Source of the DNA: Micromonospora purpureochromogenes
Lineage (GTDB): Bacteria; Actinomycetota; Actinomycetes; Mycobacteriales; Micromonosporaceae
NCBI RefSeq assembly: GCF_900091515.1
Contig: NZ_LT607410.1
Span: 4,092,001 to 4,156,000 of the forward strand
Length of the DNA: 64,000 bases
Reading direction: 5' to 3'
In this document: positions 1 to 7,622 of the stretch, one piece after another
How the letters are laid out: every line of letters begins with the position of its first letter
Numbering within the stretch: the first letter of the stretch is position 1
Notes under the pieces: generated by a model
Told to the model about the DNA's origin: nothing
The model's database searches: none
What the model saw: only the letters and a program-made list of their open reading frames with translations
Translations under genes and position numbers: made by a program

Positions 1-516
1 CGGCGGGATCGGCTCGGCCAGTAGCGGATACCAGCACCTGTCCACCAGCCCCCACCACCGCCGCAGCTGGTCCTGCCGTGCGGCCGCCTCGGCCGGCGTC
101 AACACCCGCCGGTAGGCCAGCGGTTCCACTCGAAGGTCGCCGCCCGCCAGCCAGCCGTTCACCGTCGATCGGAAGAGCCGACGTTCAGCGGCCATCGCTT
201 CGGCCTCCACCTCGTTACCGGCCGGCTGGGTGAGCGGCGAGTGGGCCCCGTCGGCCGCCGCGACCAGGGCATCGACCAGACCGGCCAGCTCCGGCAGCAG
301 ATCCGGATCCAGCCGCTCGATCTCCACCAGGATCGCCTCGACCACGTGGTAACGAGGAAAGAGCCGCCACGCTTCGGGCTGGTAGCGGAACCCGTCCTTG
401 ACGCCGCCCTGGTTTGGCAGCGCTGCGTACTTGCGCGTCAGCTCGTCGTATCGCTCCATCAACCACCGACGTGCCGCCGTGTGCAAGGTCAACGAGTCCA
501 CGGCACAGAATCCCAC
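1..516 (-). CDS. Hypothetical protein, 3' end cut by window edge
   Basis: I do not recognise this protein. The frame is open from about 516 down to base 1 and runs off the left edge. It reads as a soluble helical protein rich in Leu, Arg, Glu and Trp, with stretches such as MERYDELTRKYAALPNQ and RWWGLVDRCWYPL. The start is uncertain: GTG at 516, GTG at 501 or ATG at 459 are all in frame, and none has a clear ribosome binding site. It lies just after the sigma-factor stop in the same direction, so it may be read through from it. Frame choice rests on codon usage. Confidence 0.55.
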   Translation of the reverse strand, partial: MGFCAVDSLTLHTAARRWLMERYDELTRKYAALPNQGGVKDGFRYQPEAWRLFPRYHVVEAILVEIERLDPDLLPELAGLVDALVAAADGAHSPLTQPAGNEVEAEAMAAERRLFRSTVNGWLAGGDLRVEPLAYRRVLTPAEAAARQDQLRRWWGLVDRCWYPLLAEPIPP

Positions 517-558
517 GAGCCCATCGGCGACGTACTGTCATGCCGCTCACCGCACGCC

Positions 559-1500
559 TCAGCGGCGCAGGGCGGTCTCCCGCCCCATGTGCGAGAGCTT
601 CTCGGGATTGCGCACGGCGTAGAGCCCGGTGATGAGCCCGTCGTCGATGCGCACCGCCACGACGGTGTCGATCTCGCCGGCCTGCCAGAAAATCAGCGCC
701 GGGTAGCCGTTGACCTGTGCCGGCCGCAGCGACGCGGTGTCGGCAATCCTGCCCAGCCCGGCAACCAGCAGGCGCGCTACCTTGTCGGCCCCCACGATGG
801 GACGCGGGACGGCCTGCTTGACTCCGCCACCGTCACCCAGGAGGACGACATCCGGTGCGAGGATGTCGAGCAGGCTCTGCAGATCGCCCGTTTCGGCCGC
901 CCGCCGGAACGCCTCGAGCGCGTCTCGGGTCTCGGCCGCGGAAACGACCCCGCGCGGCCGGCGCGCCGCAACGTGGGCCCGTGCCCGGTGCGCGATCTGG
1001 CGGACGGCGGCCTGGCTCTTGTCGACGGCTTCGGCGATCTCGTCGTACCCGACATCGAACACCTCGCGCAGCACGAACACCGCCCGCTCGGTCGGCGTGA
1101 GCGTCTCCAGCACCAGCAGCATCGCCATCGAGACGCTGTCGGCCAACTCGACGTCCTCGGCCACGTCGGGCGTGGTGAGCAGCGGCTCGGGCAGCCAGGG
1201 ACCGACGTAGGACTCCCTGCGGCGGCCGAGCGTACGCAGCCGGGCGAGTGCCTGGCGGGTGGTGATCCGGACCAGGTAGGCACGCTGATCCCGCACCGCG
1301 CCGAGATCGACGCCCGCCCACCGCAACCAGGTCTCCTGCAGCACGTCCTCCGCATCGGCGGCCGAGCCGAGCATCTCGTACGCGACGGTGAAGAGCAGGT
1401 TGCGGTGGGCGAGGAACGCCTCGGTGGCGAGGTCCGGGCGGTCGTCGCGGCCGCTGCCCCTGCCACGATCGTCGGGTGCGGTCTGCGGCGTGCCGACCAT
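559..1500 (-). CDS. ECF41-family RNA polymerase sigma factor with SnoaL-like C-terminal domain
   Basis: This is an extracytoplasmic-function sigma factor of 313 aa. Sigma-70 region 2 lies at about residues 25-90 and region 4 at about 135-180 (LTPTERAVFVLREVF, then the helix-turn-helix). A SnoaL/NTF2-like extension fills residues 190-313. The hallmarks of group ECF41 are visible: WLPEP at 102-106, DGGG at 223-226 and NPEKL at 298-302 (family form NPDKL). In this group the extension, not an anti-sigma factor, controls activity. The start at 1500 is chosen because AGGAGT lies 5 nt upstream; the longer frame to 1566 would begin at the edge of the likely promoter. The usual target class, a carboxymuconolactone decarboxylase-like gene, is divergent from it. 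Confidence 0.9.
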   Translation of the reverse strand: MVGTPQTAPDDRGRGSGRDDRPDLATEAFLAHRNLLFTVAYEMLGSAADAEDVLQETWLRWAGVDLGAVRDQRAYLVRITTRQALARLRTLGRRRESYVGPWLPEPLLTTPDVAEDVELADSVSMAMLLVLETLTPTERAVFVLREVFDVGYDEIAEAVDKSQAAVRQIAHRARAHVAARRPRGVVSAAETRDALEAFRRAAETGDLQSLLDILAPDVVLLGDGGGVKQAVPRPIVGADKVARLLVAGLGRIADTASLRPAQVNGYPALIFWQAGEIDTVVAVRIDDGLITGLYAVRNPEKLSHMGRETALRR

Positions 1501-1538
1501 GGGTGACTCCTGTTCGCTCGCGACTGTGTCACCCATCA

Positions 1539-1565
1539 GATGCCGGGCCCGGCAGTTGTGTGACA
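1539..1565 (-). promoter_or_regulatory. Probable ECF41 autoregulatory promoter
   Basis: On the minus strand TGTCACA (1565-1559) is followed after exactly 16 nt by CATC (1542-1539), 38 nt before the sigma-factor ATG. ECF41 promoters are described, from memory, as TGTCACA-N16-CGTC. The facing gene carries the same arrangement with a different spacer sequence. Confidence 0.65.
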
Positions 1566-1602
1566 CCGAGACCTCGTTGTGGCGGGGGTCACGTCATCAC
1601 GC

Positions 1603-1629
1603 TGTCACAGGGATCTGATCGCCGGCATC
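1603..1629 (+). promoter_or_regulatory. Probable ECF41-dependent promoter of the AhpD-like gene
   Basis: TGTCACA at 1603-1609 and CATC at 1626-1629 are separated by exactly 16 nt and end 41 nt before the ATG of the AhpD-like gene. The boxes and spacing equal those of the divergent sigma gene while the 16-nt spacer differs, as expected if one sigma factor reads both. Confidence 0.65.
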
Positions 1630-1670
1630 TCGTGTTCGTCCAGTGCCACACCACGAGGAAGGGCGAAATC

Positions 1671-2156
1671 ATGGACGCTCGATTCAACATGCTCGACAAC
1701 GAGATCGCCGTCAAGTTCTTCAAGCGGTTCGCCAACGCGAGCATGGTGATCCATCAGTCGCCGCTGCCGAAGTCCACGCAGGAGCTGGTGTCGCTGCGCG
1801 CCAGCCAGATCAACGGCTGCGGTTGGTGCATCGACATGCACACCAAGGAGGCCGCGGCCGCCGGGGAAAGCTCGGTTCGGCTCAACCTGGTCGCCGCCTG
1901 GCGCGAGTCCACCGTTTTCACCGAGGCCGAGCAGGCCGCTCTGGCGCTCGCCGAGGAGGGCACCCGGCTCGCCGACGCCCACCACGGCGTGTCCGACGAG
2001 ACCTGGGCACAGGTACGCAAGCACTACGACGACGACCAGATCGCCGCGCTGGTCTCCCTGGTCGCCCTGATCAACGCGGCCAACCGGCTCGCCGTGATCG
2101 TGCACCAGCAGGGGGGTTCCTACGAGCCCGGCATGTTCGCCGCCGCCTTCAACTGA
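1671..2156 (+). CDS. Carboxymuconolactone decarboxylase / AhpD-like protein
   Basis: This 161-aa protein belongs to the alkylhydroperoxidase AhpD-like (CMD) family. The redox motif CGWC at residues 50-53, followed by His57, matches the AhpD core CxxC-x3-H that reduces peroxides or relays thiol electrons. The rest is all-helical and cytoplasmic. The ATG at 1671 has a purine-rich site (GAGGAAGGG) upstream. The gene is divergent from an ECF41 sigma factor, and CMD genes are the classic partners of that group, so it is probably the main target. A strong hairpin follows. The natural substrate cannot be told from sequence. Confidence 0.9.
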   Translation: MDARFNMLDNEIAVKFFKRFANASMVIHQSPLPKSTQELVSLRASQINGCGWCIDMHTKEAAAAGESSVRLNLVAAWRESTVFTEAEQAALALAEEGTRLADAHHGVSDETWAQVRKHYDDDQIAALVSLVALINAANRLAVIVHQQGGSYEPGMFAAAFN

Positions 2157-2174
2157 CCGGCAGACGAATCCGGT

Positions 2175-2204
2175 CCGGCCCAGGATCATCCGATCCTGGG
2201 CCGG
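2175..2204 (+). terminator. Intrinsic terminator hairpin after the AhpD-like gene
   Basis: A perfect 13-bp stem (CCGGCCCAGGATC with its complement) encloses a 4-nt loop (ATCC), 18 nt after the stop codon. There is no long T tract, which is usual for GC-rich actinobacteria. Confidence 0.8.
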
Positions 2205-2386
2205 GCCCGCGCATTTCCGACGTCACTTGGCGTAGCGATGCGGAAGGCCCTCGGCGTACCGGCCTTAATCGGGCCGAATCGCCCCGGACCTGCGCTCGGC
2301 TCTGCCGTCGACGGGACGCGGCAGATGCCAACGCCGCATGGGTTCGCCGGGTCGCGGCGTACTCCGTTTGCCCCTAGCGTGCTCCC

Positions 2387-2898
2387 GTGGGCGTGGTTCA
2401 GAACAGCGGAAGCGTACGTCTGTGCAAGATCAAACGCCCCGGAGGCGTCTTTTGGTTTGATCTCCAGCAGGTCCTTCAGGACCGTGACGGGACGTGGCTG
2501 CGGGGCCCGGCCGGTTCACCATGGGGTGCTCCGCATGACAGTGGCGCTCTTCCGGTACCCGTCGTGGTGTTGCTCGCGGCGGGCCGTCCGTGGGCGGCGT
2601 GGTGGGTCGGCGATCCTGCTGATCGGCGGCTTGAGATCGACGTGTGCCTCCCGCCGGAGCGTACCGAAGCAGGCTGGCGGTATATCGATCTCGAACTGGA
2701 CCCAGTGCTCCACGAACGGGATGCGAGTGTCGAGATCCAGGACTGGGACGAGTACGAACAGTCGTGCCGCAACGGCTGGATGAGCGCGGATGACGCCAAG
2801 CTCGCACAGTCCACGGCCGAAGATCGTGCCGGGCACTCCGGCGCCGGGACGAGCCCTGGCAGGAGCGCGGATGGCAGATGCTTTCTCAACAGACGTGA
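2387..2898 (+). pseudogene. DUF402-family gene with a 3' single-base frameshift
   Basis: From GTG 2387 the frame encodes a DUF402-like protein with WRYIDLELDPVLHERD and QDWDEYEQ, typical of the family, which includes FomD-like nucleotide phosphohydrolases. After about codon 151 the frame loses sense. The expected C-terminus continues in another frame from 2842 (RRDEPWQERGWQMLSQ, then TGA at 2896-2898). One missing base just before 2842 restores a protein of about 170 aa. Uncorrected, the frame runs on to 3238 as low-complexity sequence. It could be a real mutation or a sequence error. Confidence 0.7.
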
Positions 2899-3104
2899 GG
2901 ACTCGGATCCCGGACACTCATCGGCTATGACAGGGCATTGCGGCCAGTTGCCACCTGGACGACTGGGACCTGTCGCATATCAGTTGACGGAGATCTGCCG
3001 CCGATCAGTGGTCGGACCAGGCCGGCAGCCGGTCATTTCCAGGTGGCGTTTGCTTCGGCGGCGTAGCACAGTGCAGTCAGCCAGACCCGTGAAGGGGCCT
3101 CGAC

Positions 3105-3410
3105 GTGGCAAGGCAACACTCATGGAAAGAAGTTCAGCGCCGGATCATCGACTGCTTCCGTCGCCAAGGCGCGCCGAGCGCGAGCGGTACTACGCAAGTG
3201 ATGGGTCAGGACGCGGACCCGGTGGCGCAGGCACTTGAAGTCTGGCTCGATGCCCGATCTCGTCTCGAAGCCGCGGTGAAGCCTGTCTTCCAGCGAATCA
3301 GTGCCCCGCTCGACCTGGTGCACCTGAACAATCTCCGCAGAGAAGAGACCTTGGCCTGGGACCACTTCCGTACCGTCCGCCTGACCGACACGACCGAAGG
3401 TGGTCAGTAG
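3105..3410 (+). CDS. Hypothetical small protein (101 aa)
   Basis: Family not recognised. The protein is helical and charged, with segments such as DARSRLEAAVKPVFQ and LNNLRREETLAWDHF, and has no membrane segment or signal peptide. The GTG start at 3105 follows GAAGGGG by about 8 nt. Its TAG stop overlaps the GTG of the next gene (TAGTG), so the two are translationally coupled and may form a pair. About 200 bases of non-coding sequence separate it from the DUF402 remnant upstream. Confidence 0.65.
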   Translation: MARQHSWKEVQRRIIDCFRRQGAPSASGTTQVMGQDADPVAQALEVWLDARSRLEAAVKPVFQRISAPLDLVHLNNLRREETLAWDHFRTVRLTDTTEGGQ

Positions 3411-3748
3411 TGGGCGACAGGGACATCCTCGATGCGCTCAACACGATCGAAGCCGCCAGCAAGGGCATCGACCAGGCCCTCCGAGCCGCGCAGGACCACA
3501 GCGGAAAGCTGAACCCAATGCTGCTCGACATCGAACTCGTCGAACAGCACCGCTACTACTTCGGAATGGGGCTCGACTACCTCGAGGAGTCGTACGGCGG
3601 CAGGCGTGCGGCGGATGACCCGACAGACGAGGAGTACGACGGCCTGCGCCGACGCAGGTTCGGGCAGCTGCCGGAGCGCTTCCCGCCGGCCAAGTCGGTC
3701 GAGCTGGCCGAGACCGATCCTGGCCGCGAGACGTACGAACCTGACTGA
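3410..3748 (+). CDS. Hypothetical small acidic protein (112 aa)
   Basis: Not recognised. It begins with GTG overlapping the preceding stop, so it belongs to the same two-gene operon. The first half is helical (DILDALNTIEAASKGIDQAL), the middle carries HRYYFGMGLDYLEESYGG, and the C-terminus is acidic and probably disordered. No cysteine pair, membrane helix or nucleotide motif is visible. A toxin-antitoxin-like or structural pair is possible but nothing in the sequence proves it. Confidence 0.65.
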   Translation: MGDRDILDALNTIEAASKGIDQALRAAQDHSGKLNPMLLDIELVEQHRYYFGMGLDYLEESYGGRRAADDPTDEEYDGLRRRRFGQLPERFPPAKSVELAETDPGRETYEPD

Positions 3749-3779
3749 CAGCGCCGCCGAGTGTTGGTGGAGATGAGGC

Positions 3780-4361
3780 CTAGACGCCTAAACCCGATGC
3801 CTCAGCCTCCTTGAAAGACATCGTCAGCGGACCGCAGTTGAGATTCAGCGCATGCAGGATCGCATGATGCTGCTCCTCTGCCCTGAGTCCCGACCGGCTG
3901 AGCGCGACGCCTAGCTCCGTCTCGTCGATCGGCACGACACCGAGCGCCGCGAATACAGCCGGGTCGGCACCATAGGCGCCCGAGGACGGGCTCACGCCCG
4001 GCGGGTACGGCCGGCCGAGTAGGTCGAACAGGATCTCGTTGTCGTCGTCGTCCCATGTCTCTACGAGATAAGCCTGATCAGACAGGTACTCGTGGCAGCT
4101 ACGACCATCGCGGAACAGCTTGGCCACCATGACATCGGAGTCGAACACGTCGAACGAGGCAGCCACGCTGCCCTGGGCGAGGCTCAGCAGCTCCGCCAAA
4201 TTCTCGGCCTCGGCGTAGATGCCGTCCTCCTGCAACGGCACCACCGCCCACCGACTTTCGGCGACCGGGATGATCACGGCCACCTGCTGCGACACAGAAA
4301 CCGCCGCACGGACGTCGACGAGATTGCCCGTGGCGAGGACCGTCTGATAGCTGCTGCCCAT
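3780..4361 (-). CDS. Hypothetical protein (193 aa)
   Basis: Not assigned to a family. The sequence is a mixed alpha/beta soluble protein, with a beta-rich N-terminal half (VAVIIPVAESRWAVVPL) and an acidic patch WDDDDNEILFDLLGRPYPPG near the middle. ATG 4361 is preferred over the TTG at 4397; a TACCGT hexamer lies 8 nt upstream, so the message may be leaderless or nearly so. It is convergent with the small-gene pair at 3105-3748 and borders an IS-end-like repeat on its 5' side. Confidence 0.65.
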   Translation of the reverse strand: MGSSYQTVLATGNLVDVRAAVSVSQQVAVIIPVAESRWAVVPLQEDGIYAEAENLAELLSLAQGSVAASFDVFDSDVMVAKLFRDGRSCHEYLSDQAYLVETWDDDDNEILFDLLGRPYPPGVSPSSGAYGADPAVFAALGVVPIDETELGVALSRSGLRAEEQHHAILHALNLNCGPLTMSFKEAEASGLGV

Positions 4362-4403
4362 GGGCGGAGACGGTACGGGCCCGAGCAGCAAAGACAAGAT
4401 CGT

Positions 4404-4440
4404 CTAGCCGGAGCTGTCACGCAGGTCCGGAGACCCGACA
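4404..4440. repeat. IS-end-like repeat, copy 1
   Basis: CTAGCCGGA, two bases, then TGTCAC opens a stretch that recurs at 12364-12423. The 26 bases 4415-4440 match 12398-12423 at 22 positions, both ending GAGACCCGACA. No transposase lies next to it. The flank 4441-4711 holds nothing else I can support. Confidence 0.45.
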
Positions 4441-4711
4441 AGTGCGAACTTCAGCAGCCGACCCGATGGCGGTGTCAGTCCACCATCGTGGCCGAGCAAT
4501 GCTCAGGACCTGTGGATCGGCCTGGAAGGGGCGTACCTTCCGGTGATCGACTCGTGTAGGTCTCGAGCATGGCCGACGTTGGCGCGCCGGTCGGGAAGGC
4601 ACGCCGGTGTTGACCGTAGTCGCCGAGGACGGGCAGCGACGTGTTGCCCCGTTCGTCGGCAGTCACCTCGTCGAGCGCCCCGCCGACGAGCAGGTCGCAG
4701 GATGACCATGG

Positions 4712-5068
4712 GTGGCAACCGGCCGCAGTGGCCCAACCCCGCTGCGCCTCGGCCGGCGTCTGGTGGCCGAGGTACCCGCCTCCAGGCCGGGCCGGCGAGC
4801 GTTCGTCGACGTTCGACCCATCACGGCCGCCGCCGACGCCGACGCCCGACGGCAGGGCTGGACCCGATCCGACCGTGATCGCACGTTCAAGTTGGAGCAC
4901 TGGGACTATGACGCCGACCAGATCACCGGCTTCGACTACGACATCGGCGTGATCCTCGTGCAAGCCACCACCGTCATCGGCGAGGCCCAACTCGTCGCGG
5001 CCCTCGAAGCATGGAACCTGCGGCCCGAGCAGTTCCTCCGCCCCTGGCAGACCGACGATCCGAAGTAG
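4712..5068 (+). CDS. Hypothetical protein (118 aa), start uncertain
   Basis: The C-terminal 60 residues read like a genuine protein (LEHWDYDADQITGFDYDI, then GEAQLVAALEAWNLRP). The first 40 residues are Arg/Pro-rich and could be untranslated or out of the true frame, so the real start may be further in. Family unknown. The frame stops at 5066-5068 and, without changing phase, is followed directly by a phage-integrase fragment. The locus may therefore be a scar of insertion and deletion. Confidence 0.4.
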   Translation: MATGRSGPTPLRLGRRLVAEVPASRPGRRAFVDVRPITAAADADARRQGWTRSDRDRTFKLEHWDYDADQITGFDYDIGVILVQATTVIGEAQLVAALEAWNLRPEQFLRPWQTDDPK

Positions 5069-5155
5069 CGCCTGCTCTTCGCGCCGCCGAGGGGTGGCAA
5101 GGCCTGGGATGTTCCGCTGCCTGAGTCGGTGGCGGCGGTGGCTGCCGCCTACTGA
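5069..5155 (+). pseudogene. Fragment of a tyrosine-type integrase
   Basis: Immediately after a TAG, and in the same frame, the DNA encodes RLLFAPPRGGKAWDVPLP and then ESVAAVAAAY before TGA. FAPPKGG followed by a VPLP segment is typical of the region ahead of the catalytic domain core in actinobacterial phage integrases. Only about 28 codons remain and no catalytic Arg/His/Tyr is present. It marks a former integrated element. Confidence 0.5.
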
Positions 5156-5340
5156 GTGGACGCTCAGCGATGGTCTGAGCTGTTCGGCGAGTTGATGGAC
5201 CGATCGAGGCACGCTTCTCGCGAGATGCGAAAGATCGAATGGTGAGAGGCTGGCGGAAAGGGTGAGCCTGCTCGAAGTGGGCGGCCGAGATGCCGGCCGA
5301 CAGGGAAGCAGACGGCCGCGCGACGACCGGCCTCAACAGT

Positions 5341-5358
5341 TGGCCCCTGAAGGGGCCA
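5341..5358 (-). terminator. Short GC-rich hairpin downstream of map
   Basis: TGGCCCC-TGAA-GGGGCCA is a perfect 7-bp stem with a 4-nt loop, about 110 nt past the methionine aminopeptidase stop on the minus strand. Otherwise 5156-5470 holds no gene I can support. Confidence 0.4.
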
Positions 5359-5470
5359 GCCGAACGGCACGCATGCCCGTGCGGTGGGCTGCGACGTGCT
5401 ACTGGGACTTGCTCAGGAAGCTGCGGCAGGCCCCATCCCGGAACGCCTTACGCCGAAGGCGGGCAGTGGG

Positions 5471-6289
5471 TCAGGAGGCTGTGGCGGGCTTTTTGGTGGG
5501 GTCCGCCGAGGTGGCGCCGTGAGTGGGGCGGCGGGTCAGGACCTGGGGGCCGGAAGCCGTGATGGCGACTGTGTGTTCGGAGTGGGCGGTGCGGGAGCCG
5601 TCGGCGGAGCGGATCGTCCAGCCGTCGTTGTCGAACGTGATTTTGTCGGTGGAGCGGCAGAACCAGGGCTCGATGGCGATGGTGAGGCCGGGGTGGAGTT
5701 TCATGCCGCGGCGGGCGCGGCCGTTGTTGGAGACGTGCGGGGCCTCGTGCATGGTGCGGCCGATGCCGTGGCCGCCGAACTCGGCGTTGACGCCGTAGCC
5801 GTAGGAGTGGGCGACCTCGCCGATCGCAGCGGAGATGTCGCCGAGGCGGCCGCCGGGCTGGGCGGCGGTGATGCCGGCCTCCAGTGCGACCTCGGTGGCC
5901 TCGATCAGCTTCAGGTCGGCCGGGTCGGGGGTGCCGACGATGACGGAGAGCGCGGAGTCGGCGACCCAGCCGTCGATGCCGGCCGCCATGTCGACGCTGA
6001 GCAGGTCACCGTCCCGCAGCACATAGTCGTGCGGCAGGCCGTGCAGCACCGCGTCGTTGACCGACAGGCACAGGACGTTGCGGAACGGGCCGCGGCCGAA
6101 CGAAGGGGCGTAGTCCCAGTAGCAGGATTTGGCGCCGCGTTCCTTGATCCGGCGGCGGGCGTGGTGTTCGAGGTCCATCAGGTTGACGCCGACTGCGGCG
6201 ACACCGCTCAGCTCGGCGAGCAGCTCGCCGACGAACTGACCGGTCACCGCCATCTGGCCGATCTCCTCGGCGGACTTGAGCTCGATCAC
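5471..6289 (-). CDS. map: Type I methionine aminopeptidase
   Basis: This M24-family metallopeptidase removes the N-terminal methionine from nascent proteins in the cytoplasm. The metal ligands of the pita-bread fold are recognisable: Asp in LLSVDMAAGIDGWVADSA (two Asp), His in GHGIGRTMHEAP, Glu in LTIAIEPWF and the C-terminal Glu in SEHTVAI. The substrate-side His of NDAVLHGLP is also present. GTG 6289 is the start, with GGGGGAGG 5 nt upstream, giving 272 aa, about the usual length. The longer open frame upstream is antisense to the neighbouring regulator. It is divergent from an XRE-type gene, with a palindrome between them. It is probably an extra copy rather than the housekeeping map, which usually sits near secY/infA. 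Confidence 0.93.
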   Translation of the reverse strand: MIELKSAEEIGQMAVTGQFVGELLAELSGVAAVGVNLMDLEHHARRRIKERGAKSCYWDYAPSFGRGPFRNVLCLSVNDAVLHGLPHDYVLRDGDLLSVDMAAGIDGWVADSALSVIVGTPDPADLKLIEATEVALEAGITAAQPGGRLGDISAAIGEVAHSYGYGVNAEFGGHGIGRTMHEAPHVSNNGRARRGMKLHPGLTIAIEPWFCRSTDKITFDNDGWTIRSADGSRTAHSEHTVAITASGPQVLTRRPTHGATSADPTKKPATAS

Positions 6290-6311
6290 GACAGCCTCCC
6301 CCTCCGGATCC

Positions 6312-6325
6312 GGTATTTTTATACC
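6312..6325. promoter_or_regulatory. Palindromic operator between map and the XRE gene
   Basis: GGTAT-TTTT-ATACC is a perfect inverted repeat in an unusually AT-rich spot. It lies 22 nt before the map start and 40 nt before the regulator start. It is a likely binding site for the adjacent helix-turn-helix protein. Confidence 0.5.
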
Positions 6326-6365
6326 ACGCAAGGTCGGCGATGCTCCGGAGGGATATCCTGCTGGC

Positions 6366-6659
6366 ATGGTTCGCCAACCACTCACCGCCGAACAGATCGC
6401 AGCGGGCCAGCGCCTCGGAGCCGCTCTCCGGGCCGCGCGGGCCGGCCGCAGCCTCGTCGAGGTGGCCCTGGCAGCCGGCATCTCCCCCGAGACGCTGCGC
6501 AAGATCGAGGCGGGCCGCCTACCCGCACCGGCGTTCGGCACTGTGGTCTGCCTCAGCCAGGCCCTCGACGTCCCCCTCAGCGACCTGGCCGACGTCTGGC
6601 TGGCCGACATGCCCATCCGCCAGGCATCCTGGAGACCAGCCGCCCAAGTACTCGGGTAG
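6366..6659 (+). CDS. XRE-family helix-turn-helix regulator
   Basis: This 97-aa protein is essentially one HTH_3 domain: LGAALRAARAGRSLVEVALAAGISPETLRKIEAGR at about residues 15-50, followed by helices 4-5. No ligand domain is attached. It should bind DNA as a dimer, and the palindrome in the divergent spacer shared with map is the obvious site. The ATG is placed where the domain begins; GGAGGGATATCC lies just upstream. Confidence 0.85.
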   Translation: MVRQPLTAEQIAAGQRLGAALRAARAGRSLVEVALAAGISPETLRKIEAGRLPAPAFGTVVCLSQALDVPLSDLADVWLADMPIRQASWRPAAQVLG

Positions 6660-6669
6660 GAGATCCGTT

Positions 6670-6978
6670 TCAGGTTCCGTGAAGGCTTGCCGGGTCATGG
6701 CTGGTCTTGGCGGCGGCTTGATGCCTGCGTCGGAAGAGGGACCAGGCGATGATGTCGGCGGCCCGCCGTGCCGGGTCGATGAGCAGGGCGTGGAAGAGCC
6801 GGCGTAGTTCGTTGACAGCGATCGCGATCGGGCCGTCCGGGCTGCTGGTGGTGACGGCTGTTCCGGCGGCGAGGAACGCGTGGGCGGCGATGACCAGGGT
6901 GGTCCAGCGGTGCCAGGCTTTCCAGCGGCGGTGCTGGTGCTGGTCGAGACCGAGGCCGGTCTTCGGCTTGCTGGAGTA
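6670..6978 (-). pseudogene. C-terminal remnant of an IS701-like DDE transposase
   Basis: The minus strand encodes about 102 residues ending at TGA 6672-6670, including LGLDQHQHRRWKAWHRWTT, AAHAFLAAG and VNELRRLFHALL. This matches the C-terminal part of IS701-type transposases (GLDQHQ-RRW-WHRW, then LAHAFL). The 5' two thirds are missing: an in-frame TAG stands at 6981-6979, where the sequence changes abruptly. No intact inverted repeats were seen. Confidence 0.65.
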
Positions 6979-7016
6979 CTAGCCATCCCGCAGTGCCCGA
7001 GACTCCGCCGGAGGCA
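6979..7016. repeat. Dispersed 38-bp repeat, copy A
   Basis: This segment begins CTAGCCATCCCGCAGTGCCC and matches 11543-11581 at about 33 of 38 positions with one gap. It abuts the transposase break point exactly. Confidence 0.4.
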
Positions 7017-7208
7017 CCCCTCTCTGCTGCCGGTCGGGACCCTCTCGGGCAAGCGCCCCGGCAGGGGCAGTCAACGCCATCTATTGCGTCCTCAACAAGC
7101 CGCCGGATCTTGACAGGTCCCGTCGGACCCGTGATCTAATTCGAGTCAGGTCTATGCCTGCTGGCGACTCCAACGCCAGTTCAAAGTGCTCGAAAGCGGG
7201 GGTAAAGC

Positions 7209-7622
7209 GTGAGAACGAAACTGACCAGGGCCGTGCTCGCAATGATGACCGTACTTGGACTAGTGGTCGCCGCTCCAGGAGGCGCCGCCTCGGCCAGTCC
7301 CGACCGGACCGCCATCGACCGTGTCTCGGCCAGCACGGGCATCGCCTCGGCCACCGCCACTGCGACTTTTACGCGAAACTGCCCTGAGGGCACGGTTCGC
7401 TCACTGGCCACCAACAATCCCATTCGCGTGAGTCCGTCGATAACGTCGACAGTTCTTCAGTGGGCGCCACTGGGGAACATAAAGGAGTGCTTGCTCGGAT
7501 ACTACACTTTGGGCGACCGGTACACCGCCTGCGGAGTCAGCTACGCCAACGGTTGGATCAAGATCTGGGTTCCCACCCACGGGTGGGGCTACGGCTACAT
7601 GACCTGCTGGGAAGATTACTGA
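7209..7622 (+). CDS. Secreted SH3-like small protein
   Basis: This 137-aa protein starts with a Sec signal peptide (MRTKLTRAVLAMMTVLGLVVA, Ala-rich cleavage region at about residues 28-30). The mature part holds a segment resembling secreted bacterial SH3-type domains of actinobacteria: VRSLATNNPIRVSPS, YTACGVSYANGWIKIWVP and GWGYGYMTCW. Four cysteines remain after cleavage, enough for two disulfides. It is likely an extracellular or wall-associated binding domain. The GTG start is preceded by a weak GGGGGT. It stands alone, beside a transposon remnant. Confidence 0.75.
   Translation: MRTKLTRAVLAMMTVLGLVVAAPGGAASASPDRTAIDRVSASTGIASATATATFTRNCPEGTVRSLATNNPIRVSPSITSTVLQWAPLGNIKECLLGYYTLGDRYTACGVSYANGWIKIWVPTHGWGYGYMTCWEDY

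Noticed and set aside
6519..7052. 177-codon minus-strand frame
   Set aside because: The Ser/Pro/Arg-rich translation is a shadow. The transposase tail with recognisable motifs lies in a different minus-strand frame at 6670-6978.
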